Positions 8,316 through 17,651 of a stretch of 64,000 bases of DNA are shown here, piece after piece; positions within the stretch are counted from its first letter, which is position 1; every line of letters begins with the position of its first letter. The DNA is from Reyranella sp. (lineage in GTDB: Bacteria; Pseudomonadota; Alphaproteobacteria; Reyranellales; Reyranellaceae). The notes under the pieces were generated by a model. The model was not told where the DNA came from. It saw nothing but the letters and a program-made list of their open reading frames with translations, and did not search any database. The stretch spans positions 62,001 through 126,000 of the forward strand of contig NZ_JAFKJN010000017.1 of the NCBI RefSeq assembly GCF_017305915.1. The letters run 5' to 3'. Made by a program: the position numbers and the translations under genes.

Positions 8316-8800
8316 GCGTTGCCGAAGATCGGGTGCTTGACCTTGTCGCCCGGCTTGATGCCGAGCAGCGCCGCGCTGCCGCCGTTGATCTCGAGCACGG
8401 CGCGCACGGGGAAACGGCTGGGCACGGTGTCGGTCGACATCGGCACGGCGTTGGCATGGACGTGCTTCACCGTGCCGTCGGCGGCGATGAACACCATGTC
8501 GAGCGGGATCAGCGTGTTCTTCATCCAGAAGCTGACCGGCATCTCCTGGTAGAAGTCGAACAGCATGCCCTCGTAGGGGCCGAGCTGCTTGCGGTACATC
8601 AGCCCGCGCGCCCGCTCGGCGTCGTTGGTCGCCAGCTCGACCTCGAACTTGATGTCCCGCCCGTGGGCGACGATCACCAGCGACGAGCGCTTGAACTGGA
8701 TATCAGCTTCCTGCGCGCGGGCCGCGAGCGCGGCGACGGTCAGAGGAGCAGCCAACGCAAAACGGCGGCTGAGCAGCCGCGATACGACTAGGAACGCCAT
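8312..8800 (-). CDS. Secreted DUF192 family protein
   Basis: A 162-aa protein with an N-terminal signal-like segment (about 1-29, ending ALAARAQ) and a DUF192 domain: FEVELATNDAERARGLMYRKQL, GMLFDF.......FWMKNTLIPLDMVFI, GTVKHVH and AVLEINGGSAALLGIKPGDKV. DUF192 proteins are small beta-rich envelope proteins of unknown role. Likely transcribed with, and 32 bp downstream of, the cold-shock gene. Confidence 0.88.
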   Translation of the reverse strand: MAFLVVSRLLSRRFALAAPLTVAALAARAQEADIQFKRSSLVIVAHGRDIKFEVELATNDAERARGLMYRKQLGPYEGMLFDFYQEMPVSFWMKNTLIPLDMVFIAADGTVKHVHANAVPMSTDTVPSRFPVRAVLEINGGSAALLGIKPGDKVKHPIFGNA

Positions 8801-8832
8801 GGCGCTTTAGTGCGCGCCGAGGCCTGTCGTGG

Positions 8833-9351
8833 TCAAGCGGTGCGGATCTCGACGACCTGCAGGCCCTTCTGGCCTTCGGCGATGCGGATCATCACCTTCT
8901 GGCCGGGCGCCAGCGAATCCATGCCGTGCCGCCGCAGTACGGCTGCATGCACGAAGATGTCGCCGTCCGTGGCCTCGCGCGTGACGAAGCCATAGCCGCG
9001 TTCGTTGTTGTACCACTTGACCAGTGCGGCGATGTAGTCGCCGACGGCGATCCCCTCCGGCGTTGGCGGTGGTTTGGGTGCAGCGCTCACCGCCGTCGAA
9101 GAATCGACGTTGAGCACCTTCATGACCTGCCAGCCCTTCGGGCCGCGCACGCCTGAGCACACTACCGTTGCTCCGGGCTTGAGATCTTCATGCCCGGATT
9201 GCCGAAGTGTCGTTACGTGCAGGAACGCGTCGCTATTGTCAGCTTCAAGGGCAAGAAAACCGTAGCCCTTCACGGCGTTGAACCACTTTACTTTACCACG
9301 CAGCTCAACTGAACCGACGTCCCCGCTTGGCTCTCCCTGTTGGGTCGTCAT
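8833..9351 (-). CDS. Cold-shock protein with two CSD domains
   Basis: A 172-aa protein with two cold-shock domains joined by a proline-rich linker. Domain 1 (about 15-80) has [15 protein letters not shown] and [13 protein letters not shown]. Domain 2 (about 105-170) has [13 protein letters not shown] and [13 protein letters not shown]. Both keep the RNP1 (GYGF) and RNP2 (FLHV, FVHA) RNA-binding motifs. Double-CSD proteins of this size are typical of alphaproteobacteria and act as RNA chaperones. It is divergent from the SDR gene at 9471. Confidence 0.93.
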   Translation of the reverse strand: MTTQQGEPSGDVGSVELRGKVKWFNAVKGYGFLALEADNSDAFLHVTTLRQSGHEDLKPGATVVCSGVRGPKGWQVMKVLNVDSSTAVSAAPKPPPTPEGIAVGDYIAALVKWYNNERGYGFVTREATDGDIFVHAAVLRRHGMDSLAPGQKVMIRIAEGQKGLQVVEIRTA

Positions 9352-9470
9352 TCCAACGATCCCTGTTGTTATGGAGAAATCCTAGCAGTCCGGTGAACGG
9401 GCGCAACACTTGAGAAGGTTTGTGTGCGTAAGCTAGACGAAAGCTCGATGTGAATGAGGAGGCAGCGGCG

Positions 9471-10349
9471 GTGTTCAAGAACGATCTGTTCAAAGGCAAG
9501 CGATTCCTGATCACCGGCGGCGGCACCGGCCTCGGCAAGATCATGTTGGAGCGCTTCGTCGACCTTGGTGCAGACGCTGTGATATGCGGCCGGCGCGGCA
9601 GCGTGCTGGAGCAAACGGCGCAGGAAATCATGGGTAAATTCCCGGGCCGTCGAGTCGATGCATTCGCCGTCGACATTCGCGTCGCTACTGCAGTCGAGGA
9701 GATGGTGGACGCGATCTGGGCCGGCGGCCCGCTCGATGGGTTGGTCAACAATGCTGCCGGAAATTTCATCTCCCAGACCAAGGACCTCAGCCCGCGTGCA
9801 TTCGATGCCATTGCCAACATCGTGCTGCACGGCACGTTCTACGTGACCAACGCCTGTGGAAAGCGGTGGATTGCCGAGCAGCGCAAGGCGAGCGTGATCA
9901 GCATCCTCACCACCTGGGTGTGGACCGGCAGCCCGTTCGTCGTGCCTTCGGCGATGTCCAAGGCGGGCGTCGCGGTGATGACCCAGAGCCTGGCCGTCGA
10001 ATGGGGCCGGCACGGCATCCGTCTCAATGCGATCGCGCCCGGTCCCTTCCCCACCGAAGGCGCCTGGGCACGGCTCAACCCGATGAAGGAGAGCGACGAC
10101 GATCGCTACAAGGCGCGCAATCCGCTGGGCCGGGTCGGCCGGCCGCGCGAGCTCGCCAACATGGCGGCGTTCCTGATGAGCGACGAGGTCGAGTACATCA
10201 ACGGCGAGGTCATCGCCATCGATGGCGGCATGGGCATCATGGGCAACGGCACGTTCTCGAACCTGATGGCCCACAGCGAGGACGACTGGCGCCGCATCCG
10301 CGAGCAGATCCAGTCGACCAACGCCGCCGATCGGGCCAAGCGCTCTTAA
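9471..10349 (+). CDS. SDR oxidoreductase, 2,4-dienoyl-CoA reductase-like
   Basis: A 292-aa SDR with the nucleotide motif LITGGGTGLGKIM and NNAAGNF. At the active site the usual Tyr-x3-Lys is replaced by Ser-x3-Lys (VVPSAMSKAGV), which is typical of 2,4-dienoyl-CoA reductases rather than classical SDRs. The likely role is NADPH-dependent reduction in degradation of unsaturated acyl-CoA. The GTG at 9471 is chosen because GAGGAGG lies 8 bp upstream; another GTG at 9450 lacks a site. It ends 4 bp inside the converging Rieske gene. Confidence 0.87.
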   Translation: MFKNDLFKGKRFLITGGGTGLGKIMLERFVDLGADAVICGRRGSVLEQTAQEIMGKFPGRRVDAFAVDIRVATAVEEMVDAIWAGGPLDGLVNNAAGNFISQTKDLSPRAFDAIANIVLHGTFYVTNACGKRWIAEQRKASVISILTTWVWTGSPFVVPSAMSKAGVAVMTQSLAVEWGRHGIRLNAIAPGPFPTEGAWARLNPMKESDDDRYKARNPLGRVGRPRELANMAAFLMSDEVEYINGEVIAIDGGMGIMGNGTFSNLMAHSEDDWRRIREQIQSTNAADRAKRS

Positions 10350-11461
10350 GCCAGCAGCGTCGTCAGCGTCCGGTGGAAGTGGACGATGGCGCTTTCGTAG
10401 CGGCCGAAGGTGAAGTGGTCGTTGGCGCCGCTCGCGAGGCCGCGCTGGATGGCGTGCACCACGGCGCGGTCTTCGAGTGCGCCGGTGTTGCCGACGAACT
10501 CGGCGTCGCGCCTGGCCTCGGCCAGCGCGGCAGGATCGTCGCCGCCGCCGTTGGTCAGGGTGTAGGTGAGCTGCCGCGTGCGATCGACGGCGAGCGGCTC
10601 GAGGATCACCACGTTGGTGTGCCGCGACAGCACCGTGATCAGCACGTTCGGGAACAGGTGGTAGACGTAGGTCAGCAGCCCGTCCACCCGGCGCTCGGCC
10701 GGCGGCACCGTGGCGAGCTTCTGGATGCGCTTGAACGGATAGGTCACGCGGCTGTTGCGGCCGAACAGGTCGATCACGTTCAGGTTGTCGAAGCCGTAGG
10801 GCAGGAAGCTCTCGGGATGCGTCGACTTGATGTGATAGCCCTCGATGAAGCTCTCGAGGAAGATCTTCCAGTTGACGTCGAAGTCGCGCTCGGCCGTCGC
10901 GAACAGCCGCTGGTCCGGCGCGATCAGCCACTCCAGCCCGCCGAGCGGATCGCCGTCGAGCGCCGGCGCCTCCTGCGCAACGAACACCAGGCCCATGCGC
11001 TCGATCGCGCTCACCGGCACCAGCGGATGCGCCTGCTTGTCGAAGCCCGGGAAGCCCGCCTCATGCGGGATGTGGCGCAGCGCACCTTCGAGATTGTAGG
11101 TCCAGCCGTGATAGCGGCAGACGAAGGCGCGCGTGCAACCGCTGCCGCTCGCCACCTGCATGCCGCGATGTCGGCAGGCGTTGCGAAAAGCACGCACCTC
11201 GCCGTCGGTGCCGCGCACCACGACCAGCGGCACCCCCGCCGCCTCGCGCGCCACGAACGAGCCGACCTCCGGCAGAGCGGCCGACGGACAGAACGGCGTC
11301 GGCGCGCGGCGCAGGACCCCGAGCTCGGCCTGCAGCCGGTCGGGCGCGCGGTAGTTGGCGACCGGCTCATGCCAAACCGAATCGCCCGTATCGGTGGTGC
11401 CGTTGGCGATATGGTCCAGGACCCGTTGCGCCACGGATTGGTCGTCCATCCCTGTTTTCAT
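10346..11461 (-). CDS. Rieske non-heme iron oxygenase, alpha subunit
   Basis: A ring-hydroxylating-type oxygenase of about 371 aa. The Rieske [2Fe-2S] ligands are in CRHRG and CRYHGWTY, with the catalytic-domain mononuclear iron histidines in EGYHIKSTHPESF. Such enzymes hydroxylate or demethylate aromatic or quaternary-amine substrates using electrons from a reductase; the substrate is not evident. A candidate partner is the Rieske/FAD reductase at 14232-15755. The start is uncertain: ATG 11461 is used, but ATGs at 11449 and 11497 are possible and none has a clear Shine-Dalgarno sequence. Confidence 0.87.
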   Translation of the reverse strand: MKTGMDDQSVAQRVLDHIANGTTDTGDSVWHEPVANYRAPDRLQAELGVLRRAPTPFCPSAALPEVGSFVAREAAGVPLVVVRGTDGEVRAFRNACRHRGMQVASGSGCTRAFVCRYHGWTYNLEGALRHIPHEAGFPGFDKQAHPLVPVSAIERMGLVFVAQEAPALDGDPLGGLEWLIAPDQRLFATAERDFDVNWKIFLESFIEGYHIKSTHPESFLPYGFDNLNVIDLFGRNSRVTYPFKRIQKLATVPPAERRVDGLLTYVYHLFPNVLITVLSRHTNVVILEPLAVDRTRQLTYTLTNGGGDDPAALAEARRDAEFVGNTGALEDRAVVHAIQRGLASGANDHFTFGRYESAIVHFHRTLTTLLA

Positions 11462-11645
11462 GCGGCGCAGCATATGCTGCAAGGCCGTACAGGGCACCTG
11501 CAGGACTGTGGCTTTTGCGCATCAGTGCCCCGGAATCGCCTCGCCGAAGCAATCGAGTTGGCCGGCCCCGCCGCAATTGCGCCAAACTGTGATGGTGGTT
11601 TGAGGCTCTGCTTCATCAGCCCAGGTTCGGAAACGAGCTGCCCGC

Positions 11646-12254
11646 GTGCCCAAGGTCAAGTCGCTCTGTCTGATGCTGCTCGTCGCGCTCACCGCCGTCG
11701 CGACAGGAGCGTGGGCTCAGTCCATCGAAATTCGCCAGTGGCAGGGCACCAACGCCTATATGCGCCAGCCCGACCAGGTCGTGGCCAGCACCATGGCCGA
11801 ATGGCGCAGCCTGTGGGCCCGCATCGGGGCCCGCGCTCCCGATGTCTTCGAGCCCGGCCGGACCAACGCCGTCGGCATCTTCCTCGGCCAGCGCGGCCCG
11901 GGCCACGGCGTCAACGTGCTGTCCGCCGTGCGCCGCCGCGACCGCATCATGCTGGTCTTCGAGGAGCGCGGCCCCAACGACTTCATGATGGCCCAGCGCA
12001 CGCAGCCGCCGCCGATGCCGCCACCGCCGCCGCCGATGCAGCCGACCTCGCGCGCCCTGCAGGCCGGCCCGGGCTACGGCTCCTCCGGACCGGTCGCCAA
12101 CAACTTCTCGGCGCCGATAGCGGGATTCTCGACCATGCCCTCCCCGCCGCCGGGAGCGCGGCCGCCGCCCGGGCCGCCGACCTCGCCGTGGGCGATCGTG
12201 CTGATCAACCGCGCCGACCTGCCCGTCATCATCGAGCAGCGTCTCTTCCGCTAG
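11646..12254 (+). CDS. Secreted protein with PrcB_C-like fold split by a proline-rich insert
   Basis: A 202-aa protein with a signal peptide (about 1-24, ending GAWAQ). Residues about 28-120 (STMAEWRSLWARIG, VGIFLGQRGPGHGVNVLSA, DRIMLVFEERGP) resemble the PrcB C-terminal domain. A low-complexity region rich in Pro, Met and Gly then runs to about 180 (PPPMPPPPPPMQP). The last segment PWAIVLINRADLPVII looks like the final strand of the same domain. The fold call is by pattern only. The stop codon TAG is the first part of the dispersed repeat that follows, so the native C-terminus may have been altered by its insertion. Confidence 0.55.
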   Translation: MPKVKSLCLMLLVALTAVATGAWAQSIEIRQWQGTNAYMRQPDQVVASTMAEWRSLWARIGARAPDVFEPGRTNAVGIFLGQRGPGHGVNVLSAVRRRDRIMLVFEERGPNDFMMAQRTQPPPMPPPPPPMQPTSRALQAGPGYGSSGPVANNFSAPIAGFSTMPSPPPGARPPPGPPTSPWAIVLINRADLPVIIEQRLFR

Positions 12255-12377
12255 AGCGATTTCCGGACAGATGGAACCGCTCGCGGTTCCATCTGTCCGG
12301 AAATGCGCGCACGGGCGTTGTTGTTGCAGCAGGCATATTCCGTTCGGCTGATTCCAGCCGAACGGAATATGCTCTAG
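12251..12377. repeat. Family A two-hairpin dispersed repeat, copy 1 (127 bp)
   Basis: The element is bounded by CTAGAGC and GCTCTAG. It holds two hairpins: perfect 21-bp arms at 12260-12280/12283-12303, and perfect 18-bp arms at 12333-12350/12355-12372. A conserved spacer (GCGCGCACGGG) lies between. The same-length copy is at 56269-56395 and a diverged one at 19665-19787. Its left edge supplies the TAG stop of the preceding gene. Confidence 0.9.
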
Positions 12378-12402
12378 CCTCGCGCGAAGTAACCTCCGCG
12401 CT

Positions 12403-14202
12403 TTAGTGGGAGTGCCGAGGCACTCCCTTGGTCTGGGCGATCCTCTGGAAATCGATCGCGAAATCGAGGCAGGCGCCCGACGCGAGCTGGCCCACGAACT
12501 TGCGCTGCAGCTCCTGCCACGGCGTCTGGCTCGCCTTGATGTCGGGTTTCCATGCGGCGCGGCGCTTGGCCAGCTCCTCGTCGGAGATCAGCATGTTGGC
12601 CGAGCGCTTGCCGATGTCGATGCGGACCCTGTCGCCGGTCTTGAGCAGCGCCAGCCCGCCGCCGACCGCCGCCTCGGGCGAAGCGTTGAGGATCGACGGG
12701 CTCGCCGACGTGCCGCTCTGCCGGCCGTCGCCGACGCACGGCAGCAGCACCACGCCGCCCTTCACCAGCCGATCGGGCGGCAGCATGTTCACCACCTCGG
12801 CCGCGCCGGGATAGCCGACCGGACCGGTGTTGCGGATGAACAGGATGCTGTTCTCGTCGATCGGCAGCGACGGGTCGTTGATGCGGTGGTGATAGTCCTC
12901 GGGCCCCTCGAACACGATCGCGGTGCCCTCGAAGGCGTCCTTGTCGCCCGGCTTCTCGAGGTACTTCGCGCGGAACTCCGGCGAGATCACCGAGGTCTTC
13001 ATGATCGCGCTATCGAACAGGTTGCCCGACAGCACGGCGAAGCCCGCATGCCCCAGCATCGGCCTGTCGTAGGCCTTGATCACCTCGCCGTCGGCCGGCT
13101 TCGCCGTCTCGAGGGTCTCGGCGTAGGTCTTGCCGCTCACCGTCATGACGTTGCCGTGGATCTTGTTCTTGGCCAGCAGCTCGCGCATCACCGTCGGCAC
13201 GCCGCCGGCACGATGGAAGGCCTCGCCGAGATAGGCGCCGGCCGGCATGCAGTTCACCAGCAGCGGGATGTCGTAGCCCAGGCGGTCCCAGTCGGCGTTG
13301 TCGAGCTTGACGCCGATGTGGCGCGCGATCGCGTTGACGTGCGGCGGGCAGTTGGTCGAGGCGCCGAGCGCGCTCGCCGCGACGATGGCGTTCTCGAATG
13401 CCTCGCGCGTCAGGATGTCGGAGGGCTTGAGATCCTCCTCTACCATCGCGACGATGCGCTTGCCGGTCTCGTAGGCGATCTGGCCGCGCTCGCGATACGG
13501 GCCCGGGATGGCCGCGCAGCCCGGCAGCGACAGGCCGAGCGCCTCGGCCATGCTGTTCATCGACAGCGCCGTGCCCATGGTGTTGCAGTGCCCGACGCTG
13601 GGCGCGCTGTCGGCGACCCATTGGATGAAGGTCTTCATGTCGATGCGGCCGGCGGCGAGCTCCTGCCGCGCGTACCACACGATGGTGCCCGAGCCCGCGA
13701 GGCCGCCGGCATAGTGGCCGTCGAGCATCGGCCCGCCCGACAAGACGATCGACGGGATGTTGACCGTGCAGGCGCCGGTGATCATCGCCGGCGTGGTCTT
13801 GTCGCAGCCGGTGGTCAGCACCACGCCGTCGAAGAAGTAGCCGTACAGGCTCTCGACCAGGCTCAAATAGGCAAGGTTGCGGTCGAGCGCCGCGGTCGGC
13901 CGCTTGCCGGTCTCCTGGATCGGATGGACCGGAAACTCGATCGGGATGCCGCCGGCATCGCGGATGCCGTCGCGCACGCGCGTGGCCAGCTCGAGATGAT
14001 GGCGGTTGCACGGCGACAGGTCGCTGCCGGTCTGGGCGATGCCGATGATCGGCCGGTTGCTGGTGTAGAGCTCGCCCAGGGTCAGGCCGAAGTTCATGTA
14101 CCGCTCGAGATAGAGCGCGGCCATGGTCGGATCGCCCGGCGCGTCGAACCATTCGCGGCTGCGGAGCCGGCGCGCTCCGTTGCTCTTCTTGTTGTCGGCC
14201 AT
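12403..14202 (-). CDS. IlvD/Edd-family sugar-acid dehydratase (L-arabinonate/xylonate dehydratase-like)
   Basis: A 599-aa enzyme of the IlvD/Edd family. It matches the sugar-acid dehydratase subgroup: LRSREWFD...[45 protein letters not shown] and [10 protein letters not shown]. The Fe-S cysteines lie in [16 protein letters not shown] and VGHCNTMG. The family removes water from aldonic acids to give 2-keto-3-deoxy acids. This fits the KDG kinase, KDPG aldolase and SDR nearby. The start at 14202 has GGAGAAAGG just upstream; the open frame beyond it belongs to the reductase gene region. Exact sugar not determinable. Confidence 0.85.
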   Translation of the reverse strand: MADNKKSNGARRLRSREWFDAPGDPTMAALYLERYMNFGLTLGELYTSNRPIIGIAQTGSDLSPCNRHHLELATRVRDGIRDAGGIPIEFPVHPIQETGKRPTAALDRNLAYLSLVESLYGYFFDGVVLTTGCDKTTPAMITGACTVNIPSIVLSGGPMLDGHYAGGLAGSGTIVWYARQELAAGRIDMKTFIQWVADSAPSVGHCNTMGTALSMNSMAEALGLSLPGCAAIPGPYRERGQIAYETGKRIVAMVEEDLKPSDILTREAFENAIVAASALGASTNCPPHVNAIARHIGVKLDNADWDRLGYDIPLLVNCMPAGAYLGEAFHRAGGVPTVMRELLAKNKIHGNVMTVSGKTYAETLETAKPADGEVIKAYDRPMLGHAGFAVLSGNLFDSAIMKTSVISPEFRAKYLEKPGDKDAFEGTAIVFEGPEDYHHRINDPSLPIDENSILFIRNTGPVGYPGAAEVVNMLPPDRLVKGGVVLLPCVGDGRQSGTSASPSILNASPEAAVGGGLALLKTGDRVRIDIGKRSANMLISDEELAKRRAAWKPDIKASQTPWQELQRKFVGQLASGACLDFAIDFQRIAQTKGVPRHSH

Positions 14203-14231
14203 TTGCCTTTCTCCGATTCCTTGGGAGGACC

Positions 14232-15755
14232 CTAAGCCCTCTCCCGCTCCATCGCCACTTCGGCCTGCAGGCTGGCGACATCGCGATAGATCGATGCCGC
14301 AGCCAGCGTGCGGCCACCGAGCTTGTAGCGGACCAGGCAGTCCTTGGCGGCGATGTCGCCCTCGACCTCGATCTCGTCCCATTTCTCGGCGTGGCCGACA
14401 TAATTGATCGGCATGTCGTAGTGCTGGCTCCAGAAGAACGGCACGGCGTCGAACCGTTGGCGGAAGCCCAGCATGTTGAGCGCCGCGGTCTGGCCCTGGC
14501 GCTGCGCCACCACCCAGTGCTCGACCCGGATCGTCTGCTTGCTGTACGGATCGGGCCACTTCGCGATGTCGCCGGCGGCGAAGATGCCCGGCGCGCTGGT
14601 CTCCAGGAACGTGTCGGTGACGATGCCGCGATCGACCGTGAGGCCCGCCGTCTCGGCCAACGCCGTGCGCGGCCGCACGCCGACGCCCATGACCACGAGG
14701 TCGGCCTCGAGCGCGCCGCCGCTCTTCAGCTTCACCTGCCCGGCCTCGATCGCGACCGGCGAATCCTCGAGATGGAAGATCACGCCCTTCTCTTCGTGCA
14801 GCGACCGCACCAGGTCGCCCATGGCGGGCCCCAGGATGCGCTCCATCGGCCGCTTCTCCGGCGCCACGACATGGACCTCGATCTGGCGCGCCCGCAGCGA
14901 GGCCGCGGCCTCGAGCCCGATGAAGCTGGCGCCGATCACGACCGCGCGCTTGGCGGTCTTGGCCCGCTCGATGATGGCGGTGCTGTCGGCAAGGCTGCGC
15001 AGCGTGTGGACGTGCGGCAGGTCGGCGCCGGGAAGCTGCAGTCGCACCGGCTCGGCACCGGTCGCCAGCAGCAGCCGGTCGTACGGCACCTTGCCGTTGG
15101 CCAACGACACCTCCTTGGCGCGCGGATCGATCGCCACGACGTCGGCCTTCAGTCGCAAATCGATGCCGTTGTCCTGGTAGTAGTCGTCGCCGCGCAGCGG
15201 GATCCATTCCTCGGGCGCGTTGCCGGCGAGATAGTCCTTGGAGAGGTTGGGCCGGTCGACCGGCGCCGCCTCGTCGTTGCTCAGCATGACGATGCTGCCC
15301 TTGTAGTCCTGCCGCCGCAGCATCTCGGCCGCCGCGAAGCCGGCCGCGCCGCCGCCGACGATCACGATGCGGCCTGGCGGATTGCTCGGCATCTTCCGCG
15401 CCATGGATTTCGGCGCCTGCTTGTCCTTCACGAAGACCTTGCCGTCGCGCTGCTCGACCGACCAGCAGTCGATCGGGCTCAGCGCCGGCGGATTCAGGGG
15501 CTCGCCGGTGCGCAGGCTGAAACAGGCATGGTGCCAGGGGCAGCGTACCGTGTCGCCGACCAGCAGGCCCTCGGCCAGCGGCCCGTGATAGTGGCTGCAG
15601 TGCGCCGCGACCGCGAAGACATCCTTGCCGTGGCGCGCCACCAGCACCTCGTCGCCGCCGACATGGCCGACCAGCATGCCGCCGTCGGCCAGATCGGAGA
15701 GAGGAATGCCCTGCGCGAGGTCGGGGCCGGTGGGCTTGGCGTCGGCGTCAGCCAT
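14232..15755 (-). CDS. Rieske-domain FAD/NAD(P)H reductase (AIFM3-like)
   Basis: A 507-aa fusion. The N-terminal Rieske ferredoxin domain (about 15-115) has [11 protein letters not shown] and [13 protein letters not shown]. It is followed by a pyridine nucleotide-disulfide oxidoreductase: FAD motif [17 protein letters not shown] near 130, NAD(P)H motif [17 protein letters not shown] near 270, and [11 protein letters not shown] near 390, plus a C-terminal reductase dimerisation domain. This layout resembles AIFM3 and ferredoxin reductases feeding monooxygenases. GGGAGGAC precedes the ATG at 15755. It is divergent from the KDG kinase gene (49-bp gap) and 29 bp upstream of the dehydratase gene, so probably co-transcribed with it. 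Confidence 0.87.
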   Translation of the reverse strand: MADADAKPTGPDLAQGIPLSDLADGGMLVGHVGGDEVLVARHGKDVFAVAAHCSHYHGPLAEGLLVGDTVRCPWHHACFSLRTGEPLNPPALSPIDCWSVEQRDGKVFVKDKQAPKSMARKMPSNPPGRIVIVGGGAAGFAAAEMLRRQDYKGSIVMLSNDEAAPVDRPNLSKDYLAGNAPEEWIPLRGDDYYQDNGIDLRLKADVVAIDPRAKEVSLANGKVPYDRLLLATGAEPVRLQLPGADLPHVHTLRSLADSTAIIERAKTAKRAVVIGASFIGLEAAASLRARQIEVHVVAPEKRPMERILGPAMGDLVRSLHEEKGVIFHLEDSPVAIEAGQVKLKSGGALEADLVVMGVGVRPRTALAETAGLTVDRGIVTDTFLETSAPGIFAAGDIAKWPDPYSKQTIRVEHWVVAQRQGQTAALNMLGFRQRFDAVPFFWSQHYDMPINYVGHAEKWDEIEVEGDIAAKDCLVRYKLGGRTLAAASIYRDVASLQAEVAMERERA

Positions 15756-15804
15756 CTTGTCCTCCCTTGAGTGACGACCGGCACCATGGGAAACCTCGGG
15801 CGCC

Positions 15805-16737
15805 ATGTCCACCTCTCCCACCATCGTCTCCATCGGCGAGCCGCTGATCGAATTCAACCGACCGAAGGAAGGCGACGGCCGCACCTGGCTGCAGGGCTTC
15901 GGCGGCGATTCGCAGAATGTCGCGATCGCGGCGGTGCGGCAGGGCGCGACGGCCGGCTATCTCACCAGCCTCGGCCAGGACTGGATGGGCGATGCCTTCC
16001 TCGATCTCTGGAAGCAGGAAGGCCTCGATGCCTCGCAGGTCACACGTCATCCGACGGCGCCGACCGGCGTCAGCTTCGTGACGCACGGCCCGAGCGGCCA
16101 CAAGTTCGACTATCTGCGCAAGGGCTCGGCCGCATCGCTGATGACGCCCGACGACATCCCGGCGGACTACATTGCCGGCGCGCGCGTGCTGCACGTCTCG
16201 GCGATCGGCCAGGCGATCAGCGCCGACGCGCGCGCTGCCTGCGACCGCGCCATCGAGGTCGCGCGCAAGGCCGGCGTGAAGGTGTCGTACGACACGAACC
16301 TGCGGCTGCGCCTGTGGGACCTCGAGACGGCGCGCGCGAAGATCCACGCGACCGTCGCCCACTGCGATATCCTGTTGCCGAGCCTCGACGATTCGCAGCT
16401 TCTCACCGGGCTGCAGGCGCCGGAGGGGATCGCCGATTTCTACCTGAAGCTCGGCGCGCCGATGGTGGCGCTGAAGATGGGCAGCGAGGGCGCCCTGCTC
16501 GCCCGCCCAGGCAGCATGGTCTGTATCGCGCCGCACAAGGTCGAGGCGGTCGACGCCACTGGCGCCGGCGACACCTTCGACGGTGCATTCCTGACACGCC
16601 TGCTGGAGGGCGACGATCCGGAGACAGCGGCCTGCTACGCCAACGTCGCGGCAGCCCTGTCGACTACAGGCTACGGCGCGGTCACGCCGATCCCGCGCAA
16701 GGATGCAGTGATGGCGGCACTGAAACACAGCGCGTAG
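15805..16737 (+). CDS. kdgK: 2-keto-3-deoxygluconate kinase (PfkB family)
   Basis: A 310-aa PfkB-family sugar kinase. The substrate-binding GGDSQNVAIA near residue 30, DTNLRLRLWD near 165 and the catalytic anion-hole signature VDATGAGDTFDGAF near 245 are all present. GGDxxN and the DTNLR block are typical of KDG kinases. It phosphorylates 2-keto-3-deoxy sugar acids to KDPG, which the aldolase at 19784-20410 would cleave to pyruvate and glyceraldehyde-3-phosphate. The dehydratase at 12403-14202 would supply its substrate. Confidence 0.85.
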   Translation: MSTSPTIVSIGEPLIEFNRPKEGDGRTWLQGFGGDSQNVAIAAVRQGATAGYLTSLGQDWMGDAFLDLWKQEGLDASQVTRHPTAPTGVSFVTHGPSGHKFDYLRKGSAASLMTPDDIPADYIAGARVLHVSAIGQAISADARAACDRAIEVARKAGVKVSYDTNLRLRLWDLETARAKIHATVAHCDILLPSLDDSQLLTGLQAPEGIADFYLKLGAPMVALKMGSEGALLARPGSMVCIAPHKVEAVDATGAGDTFDGAFLTRLLEGDDPETAACYANVAAALSTTGYGAVTPIPRKDAVMAALKHSA

Positions 16738-16751
16738 TCGAGCAAGGCTTT

Positions 16752-16902
16752 CCTCCCCATTCAGATGGGGAGGTGGCGCGTCGGCACTTTCGCACTTCGT
16801 GCGAAAGTGCCCTACCCGCGACGGAGGGGTCATAGGCCCCCGTCGCGCTGTCGTCTCCGACCCCTCCGTCAGCGTAAGACGCTGACACCTCCATGGGGAG
16901 GA
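16752..16902. repeat. Family C composite REP-like element without a gene
   Basis: Starts with the hairpin CCTCCCCATTCAGATGGGGAGG and ends with a shorter mirror form ACACCTCCATGGGGAGG. Inside are a perfect 13-bp hairpin (16783-16795/16799-16811), CGGAGGGGTCAT, and GACCCCTCC followed by a TCAGCGtcttaCGCTGA hairpin. The order matches the inverted repeats around the DUF559 gene at 21284-21798, but almost nothing lies between the two halves. It may also end transcription of the KDG kinase gene, although no T-run follows. Confidence 0.8.
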
Positions 16903-16946
16903 TGGCTCGACCATTTCCAGCCATTTCCGACCATTTTTCTCCATTT

Positions 16947-17384
16947 TCACGGTTTTGCGGCGGTGTAGGAAATGGCGGCGCTGGCCTTCTCGGCTGCTTC
17001 CATCTGTTCCTGCAGCAACTTCAGCACGCGCGCCGCGGCGTGCGCCTCGTTCGGCGTGATTTCGCCATCCAACATCGACGAGGCGACCGCGCCATGCGCG
17101 ACGATCGTGTAAGGCCCGACATCCTCGTCCGGGTCGGTATTGACGACCTCGATAGGCCGGTTGCGTCGCACCGGCCAGACGCGCTGCAGCACCATCTCGG
17201 CCGCCCGGAGGTTGCCCTCCAGACCCTGTTTCTCGATGACGTCGATCAGCCGCTGCGCGACCTCGATGCCTCGGCGGTCGAACTCGGCGATCGCGTTGAC
17301 CACCGGATTGCGCGGGCGGCCGGGACCGCCAGGATGGCCTTTGACGAAGCGGCCGTTGGCGTCACGGACATCGGACTCTGACAT
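16947..17384 (-). CDS. DUF5681-like small basic protein
   Basis: A 145-aa protein whose N-terminus GRFVKGHPGGPGRPRNPVV resembles the DUF5681 motif (GRFxKGxSGNPGGRP), found in many small alphaproteobacterial and prophage-linked proteins. The middle (AEFDRRGIEVAQRLIDVIEKQG) and C-terminus (AARVLKLLQEQMEAAEKA) look helical. It could bind nucleic acid, but no function is established. It sits between repeat families C and D with no obvious operon partner. Confidence 0.6.
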   Translation of the reverse strand: MSESDVRDANGRFVKGHPGGPGRPRNPVVNAIAEFDRRGIEVAQRLIDVIEKQGLEGNLRAAEMVLQRVWPVRRNRPIEVVNTDPDEDVGPYTIVAHGAVASSMLDGEITPNEAHAAARVLKLLQEQMEAAEKASAAISYTAAKP

Positions 17385-17440
17385 CGAAACCTCCTGCAGA
17401 CGTGAAGATCGCGCGCAGGATAAAGGCTGCGTTACGCAGG

Positions 17441-17516
17441 ACCTATTATGGGCAATGGAAGCGCGGAAAAGCCTTCATTTCCGGGCTTCGAGTCGCGGTC
17501 CATTGCCCATAATGAG
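17441..17516 (-). repeat. Family D 76-bp dispersed element, copy 1
   Basis: Terminal inverted repeats TTATGGGCAATGGA (17446-17459) and its exact complement (17499-17512), with weaker inner complementarity. On the minus strand its first 28 bases match 25 of 28 of the copy at 46630-46705, and its last 18 match 16 of 18. Both copies are 76 bp. The rest of the 17385-17651 gap shows no gene. Confidence 0.75.
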
Positions 17517-17651
17517 GGCGCTGGGACCGCGGCACTCCGCGCCGCTCATGGTCATAAGGCACGATTCCCCAGCAATCGCGTGCCTGCCCTGCGCAGGATT
17601 TACTTTCGCAGCGAAAAGAAAAAGAGCGGCACGAAGTGCCGCGCTCCCAGC

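Noticed and set aside
16783..16811. Intrinsic terminator of the KDG kinase gene
   Set aside because: The 13-bp hairpin is perfect but no T-run follows, and it is better explained as part of the family C composite.
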